NCBI GenBank assembly: GCA_018398585.1
Contig: JAGTTD010000013.1
Location: forward strand, 33,187,131-33,251,130
Reading direction: 5' to 3'
Source: Simmondsia chinensis
Taxonomy: Eukaryota > Streptophyta > Magnoliopsida > Caryophyllales > Simmondsiaceae
DNA length: 64,000 bases
In this document: positions 32,871 through 42,588 of the stretch, piece by piece
Layout of the letters: each line of letters opens with the position of its first letter
How positions within the stretch are numbered: position 1 is the first letter of the stretch
Made by a program: the position numbers and the translations under genes
Notes under the pieces: generated by a model
The model's input: only the letters and a program-made list of their open reading frames with translations
What the model was told of the DNA's origin: nothing
The model's database searches: none

Positions 32871-34195
32871 TTTTAGTATATACATATGTGTGCTACCACG
32901 AGTCACCATTCACTTAGTTAAATCTTATTGGACCAAGCACTATCATAACTTTTTAAGTCAATGTAGTATTTTTGTAAAAGCCACGCTTTTCTCCTTATCG
33001 AAAGATGCTATAGATTATTGAATCGAATCTTTAAATGATGTGTAGTGGACAGAAAGTAATGGTATTGCTGATTCTTCATGAAAGTTTATATCTATTTTAA
33101 GTAGAATTAAATGTTAAAAAAAGACTCTTGACTCGAAATATGCCAAAGTTGTCAAAGAGACAGATTTGCCGTATTTGATTTAACGATTTCTCAAAATGAA
33201 GTGGAAAAATTGAGCATAACGACGCTTTACTTACGGATCACAGATAGTTTTTTATGAAAAATAATTTCTACTTCTATCTAAAAGTATTTTTTCAGGTCAA
33301 ACATTTTTAAATTCTAAAAGTAGTATTTTATTTTTTTTTTTTGAAAATATACTTTTTATCTGAAAAAAAGCTTAGCCAAATGGATCTTTAATTTGCCACG
33401 TAAATGAATAAATTATATTTTATTTTCTGTCATTGTATTTCTTTACCGATTGATTAATTTACCTCGTAAAGGATAATATCATTTTACAATTTTAAGGATT
33501 CAATGATGTTACACGGAGCTATAGTAATGAATTCATGGGAAACACAATCACTTTCTTAAAAATTCTCTAAAAATGGAGCAACAGTCGTTTCACCTCTTGG
33601 GTCATGTGTGGAACTTAGTTGTATTGGACCTTATTTATGAGGTATACGATTTTTGGTGGTTAGTGTGTTTGTAGGCATTTGGGGGTTTTGTGGTCTATTA
33701 TTTTGTTTTGCTTGTTTTATGATCCTATTGAGGCCGATGACACACTATAGTTTTTAGTGTGGTGGCTCTATATATATGTACACCTAAAGACGTGAATTTT
33801 GACATTTGTATTTGAGTTAGGGTTGAAGTATGACTGATAGTGAGATGTCTCATATAAACTTCAATTGATATAATGAAATTCTATTGTGCTTGCCTTCATG
33901 GATATAGACTTTGGCTAAATCACGAAGTTTTGGTGTTCTCCTCAATCCCCTTTTATATAATTGTTATTTTAATTTGTGGTTCGATATTATGTGTAATTCT
34001 TATCTAGTGGTGTTGGAGCCCAACCTCACCAAAGTCACTTTAAATCAACTTTAAATAAGTAAATATTGTGGGATTTTGGAGGAGGAAAAATCCAAGTGCT
34101 AAGGTTTTGTTCGAGCTTCATGGATTGCTTAGAATGTTTGCACGGAATTAAATGGAAGGTAATTGTGAAATTCGGAAAGATGAATTGATGTAGGA

Positions 34196-36429
34196 CGAGT
34201 AGCTGAAGAATTTATGAAGCAATTGAACAACCATCCAAATGGGTATTTTGTAATTTGGCCTTTTAGAGGTATTTTCATAATTTTTATATTTTAGGGTATT
34301 TTAGTAATTTTGTGTCTTAGGGTTTTTAGTTTGTCTATAAATACTTGTCATTGTTGTTAGTTTGATTGATTCATTAATTTTAGAACACAAAAAGCCCTAA
34401 TTATTTTCTCTTTTTGGTGGATTCCGAATTTATTTTTCGAATTTGACGTACTCGATTTGAATTTTACGTTTTTGTTCCGCATCAATTGGTATCAGAGTAG
34501 GAATTCGCTTGGTGTGATAGCCAATCAATCCAACAACGAAACAAACTCTATTGACGTTGGTTGTGGGAAGGTTGCTCTATGGGCGGCCATTGAAGAACAG
34601 AGGCATGACATGGTTGAATTTTAAAGTTTTGCATTGTGCTTTTGGTGTTGACAACAACCCTAGCTCTATCTAGTCCATAGGTGATGTTCATGCTAAGGGA
34701 GTTCTCTAAGGCCATCAAGACCCAAGCCCTAATGCTCATCGTGATCCTAATCGATGAAATCTCAGTGATAATAACCCCTCCGATTCAAATAAAGCTTTCA
34801 AAGGTGTTTGACATGAAAGGAGAAGCCCACCCCTACATTATAATCGGGATTAAGGTGGTTATAATATTAAAACTGAGTTATCTACCTTCAATGGTAACTT
34901 AAATACTAAAAAAAATTTTACATTGACTTTCGGAGGTCGAACGTTTCTCCGATATGATGGATATACCTGCACATCAGAGAGTTAAATTGGTGGCTTACAA
35001 ACTGAAAGATAGTGCTGCAATTTGGTGGGACTGGATGCAACAAATCATGAGAGGAAGAGAAAAGATAAATTAGGTGTTCAAGGAAGATGAGAAAACATTT
35101 GAAGGGAAGATTTTCCCTACCAGATTATAAACAACATATATTCTAGATGAATTAAAACCATGAAAATTTTTGGGAATTATAGCAAGAAATAACCTATCTA
35201 AAATTGAGGTCCAACGCATCTCGCTTTATATTAATGGGAAAAAATCGTCTATTCAAGACAAAATTGGATTGCAAGTATTGTGTACCATAGATGATGGTAC
35301 AATACAACGTTGAAGGTTGAATTAAAGGAAAGCAACAGAAGAGTTGAATCTTTAGTAAAATTAGCACAAAAATCTTCTCAGGAAAGATCTGGGTCTTCTA
35401 CCTGAGAAAATTTACCACTTGCTCCAAAAGAACAGCTAACCAATGTAGCGTAGTCCCAGGACAAATCAGTAAACTATATTCCTCTGCAGACATATGGAAT
35501 AGAACATAAAGATTCTCAGTTACTCGAAGGAGATGAAGGTGCTGGTGATCTTGTGGACACCGATGAAAATCACCATTCGAGTCTAATGCCAATTGTTAGG
35601 AAAAGAGAACTACCAAATAGGGATAATTTGTATGTATTTAATTGGGAGGTTCATAATATTGCTATGGCCAAAAGTGAATGAGTTAGACACGTCAAAGTGA
35701 AGGGGCCTTCACTTTTGTCCATTGCAAGTTTTAAGTTTGAGTTCGGGAAGGAGTTTAAGGTCTCATAGAAAGTCCAAATTATATAGGCCAAGGTTCGACG
35801 TAAGATGGAAAAGAAGTATGTTAGTTACAAGGTTGCTGCCGATGAGCATCGATGTGAAAAGGTCATTTGTGAAAGTGATACCGTAATGATATTTCTGCAC
35901 AAGGAGAGATTTCTTGTGAGGACATACAACAAGCTCAAAGCAAAGAAGTATGATCCATACAAGATTTAAAGAGGATAAGTGACAATGCCTATGCGATGGA
36001 GCTATTGAAGAGCATGGGAATATGTAGAACTTTCGATGTGGCAAACTTATATGACTATCACCCTTCTAAGGCACCGCTATATCTGCAAGTTAACTCGGGG
36101 ACGAGTTCTTTTCAAGTGGAGGGGATTGATATAGGACGAGCAGCCGAAGAATTTATAGAACAATCGGACCTCCAAAAACCCAAACAGTATTTTTGTAATT
36201 TGACATTTTAGGGGGTTTTTTCATAATTTTTATATTTTAGGGCATTTTAGTAATTTTACATTTTAGGGTTTTTATTTGGCCTATAAATAATTGCTATTGC
36301 TGTTAGTTTGGTTGATTAATCTATTTTAAAATACAAAAACTCTAATTATTTTCTCTCTTCGGTTGATTCTGAATTTATTATTCGAATTTGACTTGCTCGA
36401 TTCGAATTTTACCATTCCGTTTCACATCA
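34196..36429 (+). mobile_element. Ty3/gypsy remnant in Y1
   Basis: LTRs of 299 bp (34,196-34,494) and 303 bp (36,127-36,429), TGATGTAGGACGAG...CATCA, flanked by tgaat (34,191-34,195) and ttaat (36,430-36,434). A priming site attggtatcagag follows the 5' LTR; a polypurine-like agtggagggga precedes the 3' LTR. The body joins a piece of gag to the C-terminus of integrase. It is orthologous to the copy at 53,668-55,915, so it was in place before the duplication. Confidence 0.85.
34930..36110 (+). pseudogene. gypsy gag / integrase C-terminus remnant (Y1)
   Basis: Gag-like sequence is visible as VKLVAYKLKDSAAIWWDWMQ around 34,985, the usual capsid region of plant gypsy elements, with many stops. 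After an uncharacterised stretch (LEGDEGAGDLVDTDENHHS near 35,525) comes the integrase C-terminal region: KYVSYKVAADEHRCEK, then VMIFLHKERFLVRTYNKLK and KKYDPYKI (35,810-35,970; compare the GPY/F module), then YDYHPSKAP. Protease, RT, RNase H and the integrase core are missing. The Y2 copy shows the same organisation. Confidence 0.75.
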
Positions 36430-36503
36430 TTAATAGTGATGTACAATTCAAAACTCGTCCCATACCGTAAAATATAGAGAAATGATACGAACTTATATAC
36501 CTA

Positions 36504-36728
36504 CGAGGGTACCGACACGCAAGCACCGGATCCCATTAGAACTCCGAAGTTAAGCGTGCTTGAGCGAGAGTAGTACCAAGATGGGTGATCTCCTAGGAAG
36601 TCCTCGTGCACCCCTCAGGTTGGGGGTAAAACCTTGAAGGGAAAAGGCTACGTACGTCTGCCCCTAGATCCTGCTTAGGTGGGAGCCTTACGAGCACTGG
36701 GAATGTTGTTGCTTTGTTGCTTTGTACA
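36504..36728 (+). mobile_element. 5S-rRNA-derived SINE, copy A (full length)
   Basis: 225 bp with a 14-bp target-site duplication, two mismatches (36,490-36,503 and 36,729-36,742). The head (about 36,507-36,614) is almost a whole 5S rRNA: GGGTACCGACACGC, GCACCGGATCCCATTAGAAC, TCCGAAGTTAAGCGTGCTTG, AGCGAGAGTAGTACC, AGATGGGTGATCTCC and AGGAAGTCCTCGTGCACCCC, so the polymerase III A box, intermediate element and C box are all present. At 36,615 it switches to the RTE tail (AGGTTGGGGG ... GGCTACGTACG ... GGGAGCC) and ends GTTGTTGCTTTGTTGC. Paralog Y2 has the empty site near 55,977-55,990. Confidence 0.93.
36507..36614 (+). ncRNA. 5S rRNA-like head of SINE copy A
   Basis: About 108 nt that follow the plant 5S rRNA from the first bases to the 3' CACCCC. 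Bases 5-20 are altered and short. It is part of a transposed element, flanked by its duplications and fused to a LINE tail, not a 5S gene in an array; no T-run terminator follows the 5S part, which would allow transcription into the tail. Confidence 0.8.
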
Positions 36729-36841
36729 AACTTATGTATCTAAAGGTGCTACTTCACCCATTATCAAATGGTTTTATAATAAAACCTCCTTTAATATATA
36801 ACAAAGTGGTTAAAAGTTTTCCGCCAAAGAAGAAATCCTAA

Positions 36842-37918
36842 GGCTCTGTTTGAAATTTAGAAAATTTGAAGAAAAGAAAAATGCAGGGACAAAAAGTTGA
36901 AGGGAAAAAAAGGTAGAGGAAAACAATTTTTTTTATTTATTATTGTTTGGAAATCAAGGAAAGATAAAGGAAAAAAAAATAAAAATTGTTTTCAAGATTA
37001 AATTTTTTGTCCTTTGTTTGATTGATCAAAAATGAAATGGAAAAAAATAATTATTGTCTAACTTAATAAGCTATATTCTCTTTATATCGTTTAAATTGTG
37101 TGATTTTTCTGGTGACTCTTCTTGATATTGTTCTGTTGGAAATTATTTAGGCACCTGAGTTGAATCATCACATATGTATCTGATATTTTAATACATATTA
37201 TTAAAGATGTTGATTTTTAAAAATTTCAAGAAAAATTTTATGCAGGTACATAAGTTTAAAATATTTTAAAATGTATTAATATTTTTCAATATAATAAATA
37301 TTTTTAAAATATATGAATTTTTTTAAATATTTTATAAAAAAATTTTAAAATTATTATAAGTAAAAAGGAATTTATTATTTAGGTATCGCGAGGTTTGAAT
37401 ATTTATCACTTGAGTACCATGACATTTTAATATACACAAGAAGGTACCCTGAACTTTTAAAATTTTATCAATTAAATATCCTATGCCGGAATGTTGATGT
37501 AGTACATGATTACAACAATACATACGAGTTATAATAATATTATCAATGAAAATCTTGTAGATTACAAAAAAATTTACTGAACTATGAAGAAAAATATCTT
37601 TATATTAACGAAATAATGCGTTATATTAGCATTTTACTACAAAAATTCTAATTTTATGGATTAACATAAATCTAAGATCAAGTCTAATACATCGGGGGTT
37701 GAGATGGTTTAGGCTGAGATTTTTTTTTTTTTTTTTTTCCCATTTGTCTCTCCGTTTCAAGAGGAAAATCGCTTTCCTCAAATTCTATTGTAAAGTTTTA
37801 AAATTTTTCATTGAATTTTTTTTCCTTCATATTTTTTATGTATTCCAAACACGAAAAAATCACTTGCCTTCAAATTTTTTTTTCCTTTATCAACATTTTC
37901 TCCATTTCAAACGGACCC
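36842..37918. mobile_element. PIF/Harbinger-like non-autonomous element
   Basis: 1,077 bp between TAA duplications (36,839-36,841 and 37,919-37,921). Ends are inverted repeats: GGCTCTGTTTGAAAT and ATTTCAAACGGACCC (13 of 15 match in reverse complement). Terminal parts are purine-rich on the left and pyrimidine-rich on the right, so long inverted arms are likely. No transposase. Y2 lacks it (gaagaaaccctgagtaacat near 56,066). The TAA duplication and GG..TGTTTG end fit Tourist-type MITEs. Confidence 0.72.
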
Positions 37919-38419
37919 TAAGTAAAAAGCATATGAATTTCAAAGTTGACTCCCATGGTTCCTATAGAACTACAAAATTAATTGTCTTTTCCACTTAATG
38001 GCGTGCCAGTTGGGCCCAATTTTGAAGGCTTTAAGAATCATCATAGGAACACCACATTTGGTATCTTTTCACCCGTAAAACATATGGATAAATAATAAAG
38101 AAAGACCCCAAAAAGTTTTAAGTCTCCATGGAGGTTTGAACTAGGGTCGATATTGCAATTAACTTTAAGCATGTATCCTGCGAAATTTCCTAACTCGGAA
38201 AAAATTTATAAAAAAATCCTATAAAATTTTGATGAATCCTAAAACTAGTTCGTGTTAGGTATTCTAGTATGTTAAAATATAAAACTATTTTTGATTTTTC
38301 GCTCATTGACTTAAGCTTTTGAAATGGTTGTTTTCTTGACATGATTTGATTTCGGATCTTACTGGTTATCTTTGTCAGAGTCACTTTAGAATCCGAATCT
38401 AGTGAACAAACAGATAACA

Positions 38420-39040
38420 AGATTGAGCTAAGACAATCATGAAGAGGAATATTCGGGCTGAAAGGGAAAGGGAAAGGGTTCATGTATTTGAAGCCTTCCT
38501 GAACATGTATAGGTTTGCGAAGACGGCAGAAAGGAAAAGAAAGAAAGTGGGTAGTGATAAGAGGGATGCTGGAGGTGCTACGGAACCAGATAACCTCCCA
38601 GTGAGGTTTGATTCTTATTATCTGGTGATGCTGGTATATCTGATGAAGTTCTTGTTGAAGTGGACGCTTCCCATCAAGATAATGATGGGGCCATTGATGA
38701 TGATGAGGTTAAGGGGGTGGTTGTTAATGTGGTGGTGGGTGATACTTATTTGAGTGATAATCTCTCAACTTGTATTGGCCGGGTACATATTGATTGCTTT
38801 GTTGATCTTTCCCCCTTTAAGATAGATCTTGCATGCTATCTTAAGGAGCCCTCCCTCACCCTCCTTAGGGCCCACTATGTTTAGGAGCTTGGAAAGAGAT
38901 TGGGCTTAAGCTATAAAGGCCTTGCCAAAGAGATGCGTCATACAATTTGCTTTCTTGAAAGCGATGTCTTTGTTAGGGTTAATCATAAAAAAAGAAACAA
39001 CATAAGAAAAACTCAGGCCATGATCTTTCCCCCTACCGGC
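38420..39040 (+). pseudogene. unidentified duplicated reading frame (Y1)
   Basis: Frames starting at 38,439 and 38,660 together read KRDAGGATEPDNLPVRF, then in another frame DASHQDNDGAIDDDEVKGVV, LSTCIGRVHIDCFVDLSPF and TLLRAHYV before a stop at 38,882. The Y2 copy (59,950-60,570) keeps the first part in one frame (RDAGGAAEPDNLPMRF ... DAYHQDNDGANDGDKVSGVV). The acidic, Asp/Asn/Val-rich region is conserved between copies better than spacers would need, but I recognise no family. It lies just upstream of the TRIM-like LTR and might be a retrotransposon or host-gene fragment captured before the duplication. Confidence 0.35.
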
Positions 39041-39419
39041 ACCTGATGGAATAGAGTTTTGGGCATTGAAATCAATGGATGTTGGGAGTTGTGCCTTATT
39101 TGAAGTGCAATGGATTGAAATCTTTTTGTGTGCGTTTAGGGTTTTGCTCCACTTTCTTGGGATTTTTTTTCTTTGTTTGATGGGGTTCACTTTGAATTGT
39201 CCAGAGTAATATCAAAGGCATTTTAGCTATTGGCACTATGTCATGCTTGGGTGTTTTGGTGGTTATGGTTGTGTGTTTTTTTTGTTATTTTTTCTTTTCA
39301 CACCATGTGTGCGCCCCTCGGGTCTCCTATTCTGAGATACTATTTTTGTACCATGAGTTCTCCAGCTACTTGTTGAGGCTTCACATGTGAGCCTAATAAT
39401 TAGAATTTCAGATAGGAAT

Positions 39420-39655
39420 TGTGAGAGTGAAGATACCAATTTATAAGTCTAGTAGGTTACTTCACTTAATGCCAATTACTTTTAAGATGAAATCCTACTT
39501 AGGCATATATGCGGATCTCATGTAGGCCAACTCTACGGGTCGGGCCTAAAAAGGGTCAGGTAAAATTTGACATGGTATCAGAGCTTCATTCTCTTTTCAC
39601 TTCTCATGTATGCCAACTATGTGGGTTGAACCTAAAAGCCTGGTGAAATTTAACA
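39420..39655 (+). mobile_element. TRIM-like element (Y1)
   Basis: An LTR of 153 bp (39,420-39,572; TGTGAGAG ... TTTGACA) is followed at once by a perfect TGGTATCAGAGC priming site (39,573-39,584). After about 20 bp comes the last part of a second LTR (39,600-39,655; ending GAAATTTAACA). So the internal region is almost nil. Homologs: 60,951-61,186, 63,773-63,937 and traces at 29,985 and 36,745. Confidence 0.55.
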
Positions 39656-39860
39656 CTAGTTATCGAAAAAAAGAGCTTTGTTGGCGGAGAGATCATGAGT
39701 TGGAATTCCAACTTCCCCATTACTCTTAATATTAACATTAATATATAATTTAAGGCATAAAGCGAGAATGTGCATTATTGATGCTTTGTGTTCCAGGGTC
39801 ATTTGGATGAGGGGATATGTTAGAATATAAAACTTTTCTTGCATCTTTACCTATCAGCCT

Positions 39861-39928
39861 TTTTTTTTCGATAAATAAAGAGCAAGGCTCAATATAAAAC
39901 AGCGTCCCCATGAACGGGGACCCGAGAC
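39861..39928 (-). mobile_element. very short L1 3'-end insertion
   Basis: 68 bp: T-run, then cgataaataaagagc, flanked by a perfect 15-bp duplication (39,846-39,860 and 39,929-39,943). It ends in an inverted repeat gtccccatgaacggggac. Y2 has the empty site near 61,380-61,400. Confidence 0.85.
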
Positions 39929-40264
39929 TTTACCTATCAGCCTAAACTTTTGAGGTAGTTGGTTCCTTTGAAAAATCCACTAGTTTATTCTTTTTTTAAC
40001 TCTTATGTAAGATGTCTTAATTTAAAAGTAGAGCTTTTAATAGATCACTCGTTTGTTAATATTATGCTTCCTCCGCAGAGTATGATTTTATACTATTATG
40101 GGCCAAGTCCAAATCCACTCCGGATTTTTGGGCCTCGATTTGGGCACAGGACGACTCAGGCCCATTTCAGTGATATCAGTTCAACAAATTAATGTTTCTT
40201 TATGTGTGCCTATATAAACCTTATTTCGGGTTTGAAAGAGGTGTGTGAATTAAGAAAAACTTTC

Positions 40265-40637
40265 GGTTTTTTTTTTGGCTTCGATCCGACTATGGTGAGT
40301 GCTATTATTCATGGAAGGCTGTGATGGTTTTTTTTTATTTTTTTTTTTTGGCTTCTTGGTGCTTTGCATTCAGTTTTCGGTTGTATGTGTCTTGATTTTC
40401 TGCTGGTTTCTGTGCGTCGGTTTGCTTCCTGTTCCTGCCGTTTGATTGTTTTTTGTTTTCGTTGTTTTTGTGTGCTCGTGTTTGTGGTGCGTTTGTTTTC
40501 CCTGTTTTTGTTTTTCTTTGTGTTTTTTTGGTTGGCTCTTGTTTTTCCCCGCTCTTTTTCGAGTGGGTTCAGGTCTCGTTTTGTCAAGTGGCCTACTTGT
40601 TCCATGACTCTGTTGCTAATTATCAAAAAAAAAAAAA
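40265..40637 (+). mobile_element. 5'-truncated L1-type LINE
   Basis: T/G-rich 3' untranslated sequence ending ctgttgctaattatcaaaaa with a 14-base A-run (40,624-40,637). Y2 lacks it (gaaataagaactttttgtaa near 61,718). The open frames on both strands are low-complexity by-products. The duplication at the ends is short and A-rich (aagaa-aac / aagaacatt). Confidence 0.7.
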
Positions 40638-40731
40638 AGAAGAAGAACATTATGTAAAACTTTCAAAGCAATAAAATATCTCTGCAACTCCGTACACGTA
40701 TAAACTGAACCATGTAAATCTTATGTGTTTG

Positions 40732-40763
40732 TTTTTTTTCGATAGATAACGGAAAAACCACGG
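40732..40763 (-). mobile_element. 32-bp L1 3'-end insertion (Y1)
   Basis: T-run, then cgatagataacgg, between 14-bp duplications with one mismatch (40,718-40,731 and 40,764-40,777). A different L1 end sits nearly at the same position in Y2 (61,803-61,873). Confidence 0.7.
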
Positions 40764-40898
40764 ATCTTACGTGTTTGTATTTATTTTTTTATTGAATTTT
40801 TCATTGACCTATAGTTGTATTTCCTAATAGTTAAATCCTTCTCCTTAATTTAAAAAAAAATAAATTCAAATTATTCCCCTATAAAAGCCTTTAAGCAT

Positions 40899-41283
40899 GT
40901 ATATAATAAAGATATATACAAGTATAAGGGAAAAAGGGGGAAAATATAGAATAAGAGTGAGATAACTAGAGAAACTGGGGAAAGAGACAGAGAGAGAGTG
41001 CTAACATTTTTACATCACATTAAACATACCCTAATCAATGAGGGAGTTCACTTATTTATACTAATAGGGAGGGGGAATATTAGGGTTGACATGGCAGGTA
41101 GTGGAAGACTCTAGAAGGTGGGTGTTGATGTGGATGCCGGGCGAATTAATAAAATTAAAGGAAAGTCCTTTAAACCTTTCCGATCACCTAAATCTTTTAC
41201 TACACCCTGCATCATGATGTGATTTAGAAATAATTAGAGTCACAAAATTATTTTAAAGACTATAATCTCACTTTAATAATAAT
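40899..41283. repeat. direct repeat X2
   Basis: Partner of X1. It begins exactly at the right edge of Y1 (after ttaagca) and reads through the same LTR-like core (to 41,214) into tgatgtgatttagaaataat. It has no RTE-tail insertion. Confidence 0.75.
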
Positions 41284-41627
41284 AATTTTATTTTGATAAT
41301 ATTACTTATTGATGGGAGTGGATTTTGATTTGTGAAGTAGTTTATTGACACGGCAATTTTATTCACGCTTAATTAATTAGCCGACGTGACTCATGGGTAT
41401 TTTTGCAAATAATATAAAGTATATAGGTATCTAGTGCAAATTAGAAAATTTATGGGGTGAATCTATAAATTAGCTAAGTTTCTCATTGGGCTTCTTTTTA
41501 ATAATAATTAAAAATTAGGTTTAGGGTTTTGAGGGAAGTTAGGGCATGATTAGGCTTTTTTATAGGGTCCGATATCATATTAAGAATTAAAGTAAGAAGA
41601 ATAAAATAAAAAATTATGAATATCAAA

Positions 41628-42588
41628 TTTTTTTTTTTTGGTCAACCGCCAAGCAGTACCTTTATTAATGTATCAAAAAATATTTACAAGGTAACACAGT
41701 ACTATCAACTTTATCAAAACTCATAACCTTACAAAAGGCGCCAAAATATATCTATCCTAAAACATTTTCAACTTCTATACCAAGGTAATTAATTCTATAC
41801 CAGATTTTTAATTGAATATCCCGAATTATCTGTTATTCCGTCTTCACCTGTTCCTTATGTATTCTTCTGTTGCGTTCCTTCCAAATAAGGTGTATGCTTG
41901 AGCTCAAACACAATCGACGAACCTGACTCACCCCCAATCTATTTCGAACATTTATTCTAAATCATTCCATAACCCAATAAAAATCATATAACAAGGGAAT
42001 GCCACACCATCTCAACACCAAAGAGTATACCTTCCTCACCCATGGGCAACGAAAGAAAATATGGTCTAAAGAATCAACATTAGAACAACAAGTACACACA
42101 GACTAACCATGTGAAAACCTCTCTTGATCAACATATCATCCGTCTTCAAACATCGATGTGTCCCCAACCAAAGTATGAAACTATGTTTCGAATAGCTAAC
42201 CTTGCTCTAAATCGTTCTCTTCATAAGTGTCTTCTGCTTTTTAGTTCTAATTTCCTCATAGATGCTCCCCACACTGAAATTACCCCCACACACATTTTTC
42301 CAGCAGCCGCACAGCAGTAGCACGGTCACCAGCAGCGCGTTCCAGCTGTTTTGCACACGATACTACTTGCTTCTTACCTCCCATACCGAGATACCTTTCA
42401 TATAATAAGCATGGATCCATTCAACCCATAAAATGTCTTTCTTCTTATGTATATTCCACAAAAGCTTCATGTAATGTGCACAATTCCAGCGATCAATTTG
42501 CTTCAAACCTAACCCAACTTCATATTTTTCTAGCATGAATTTTAGAGTTGTTATTCGGTTGTATATATAGAAAATAACAGATGACATT
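41628..42588 (-). mobile_element. L1-type LINE, 5'-truncated, ORF2 C-terminus
   Basis: A T-run at 41,628-41,639 marks the poly(A) end on the minus strand. Upstream lies the broken C-terminal part of an L1 ORF2. The 5' side stops where the outer hAT-like MITE begins (42,589), so more of it may have been lost or interrupted there. Confidence 0.78.
41900..42588 (-). pseudogene. L1 ORF2 C-terminal (zf-RVT-like) remnant
   Basis: Read on the minus strand from 42,588: KYEVGLGLKQIDRWNCAHYM, then LLWNIHKKKDILWVEWIHAY and YMKGISVWEV. After a stop at 42,363 come LFWLGTHRCLKTDDMLIKRG and FHMVSLCVLVVLMLILWTIF. This is the linker and zinc-binding reverse-transcriptase domain found at the C-terminus of plant L1 proteins (motif pattern GLGL..W..., LP..R/T-D-L..RG, C..C). 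The second metal-binding cysteine reads V (SLCVLVV), and several stops and frame changes are present, so it is dead. Confidence 0.78.

Larger units (their letters stand above)
32287..40898 (+). repeat. segmental duplication, copy Y1
   Basis: Collinear, in direct orientation, with Y2 (45,652-62,025) once insertions are removed. Shared anchors include ttaaattctttgcaataatt (32,303 and 45,685), aattttaaggattcaatgat (33,489 and 48,095), the gypsy remnant (34,196 and 53,668), ttggtatcttttcacccgta (38,057 and 56,691) and attatgcttcctccgcagag (40,060 and 61,529). Y1-only insertions: L1 at 32,685, SINE A at 36,504, a MITE at 36,842, short L1s at 39,861 and 40,732, and L1 at 40,265. Confidence 0.88.

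Noticed and set aside
36507..36614. Functional 5S rRNA gene
   Set aside because: The sequence is inside an insertion with target-site duplications and a LINE tail, bases 5-20 are altered, and no T-run terminator or tandem array follows.
36504..36728. Cassandra TRIM (LTR element with 5S in its LTR)
   Set aside because: No TG...CA LTR ends, no priming site and no 5-bp duplications; instead 14-20 bp duplications and an RTE tail, as in SINEs.
40309..40657. Open frames on both strands of the T/G-rich stretch
   Set aside because: They are low-complexity frames in the 3' untranslated region of a truncated L1; Y2 lacks the whole insert.
31549..41283. X1 and X2 as the two LTRs of one 9.7-kb element containing Y1
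   Set aside because: Similarity continues about 60 bp past the LTR-like end on both sides, the ends have no matching priming or polypurine sites, and Y1 is a paralog of Y2, which has no X repeats at its edges.
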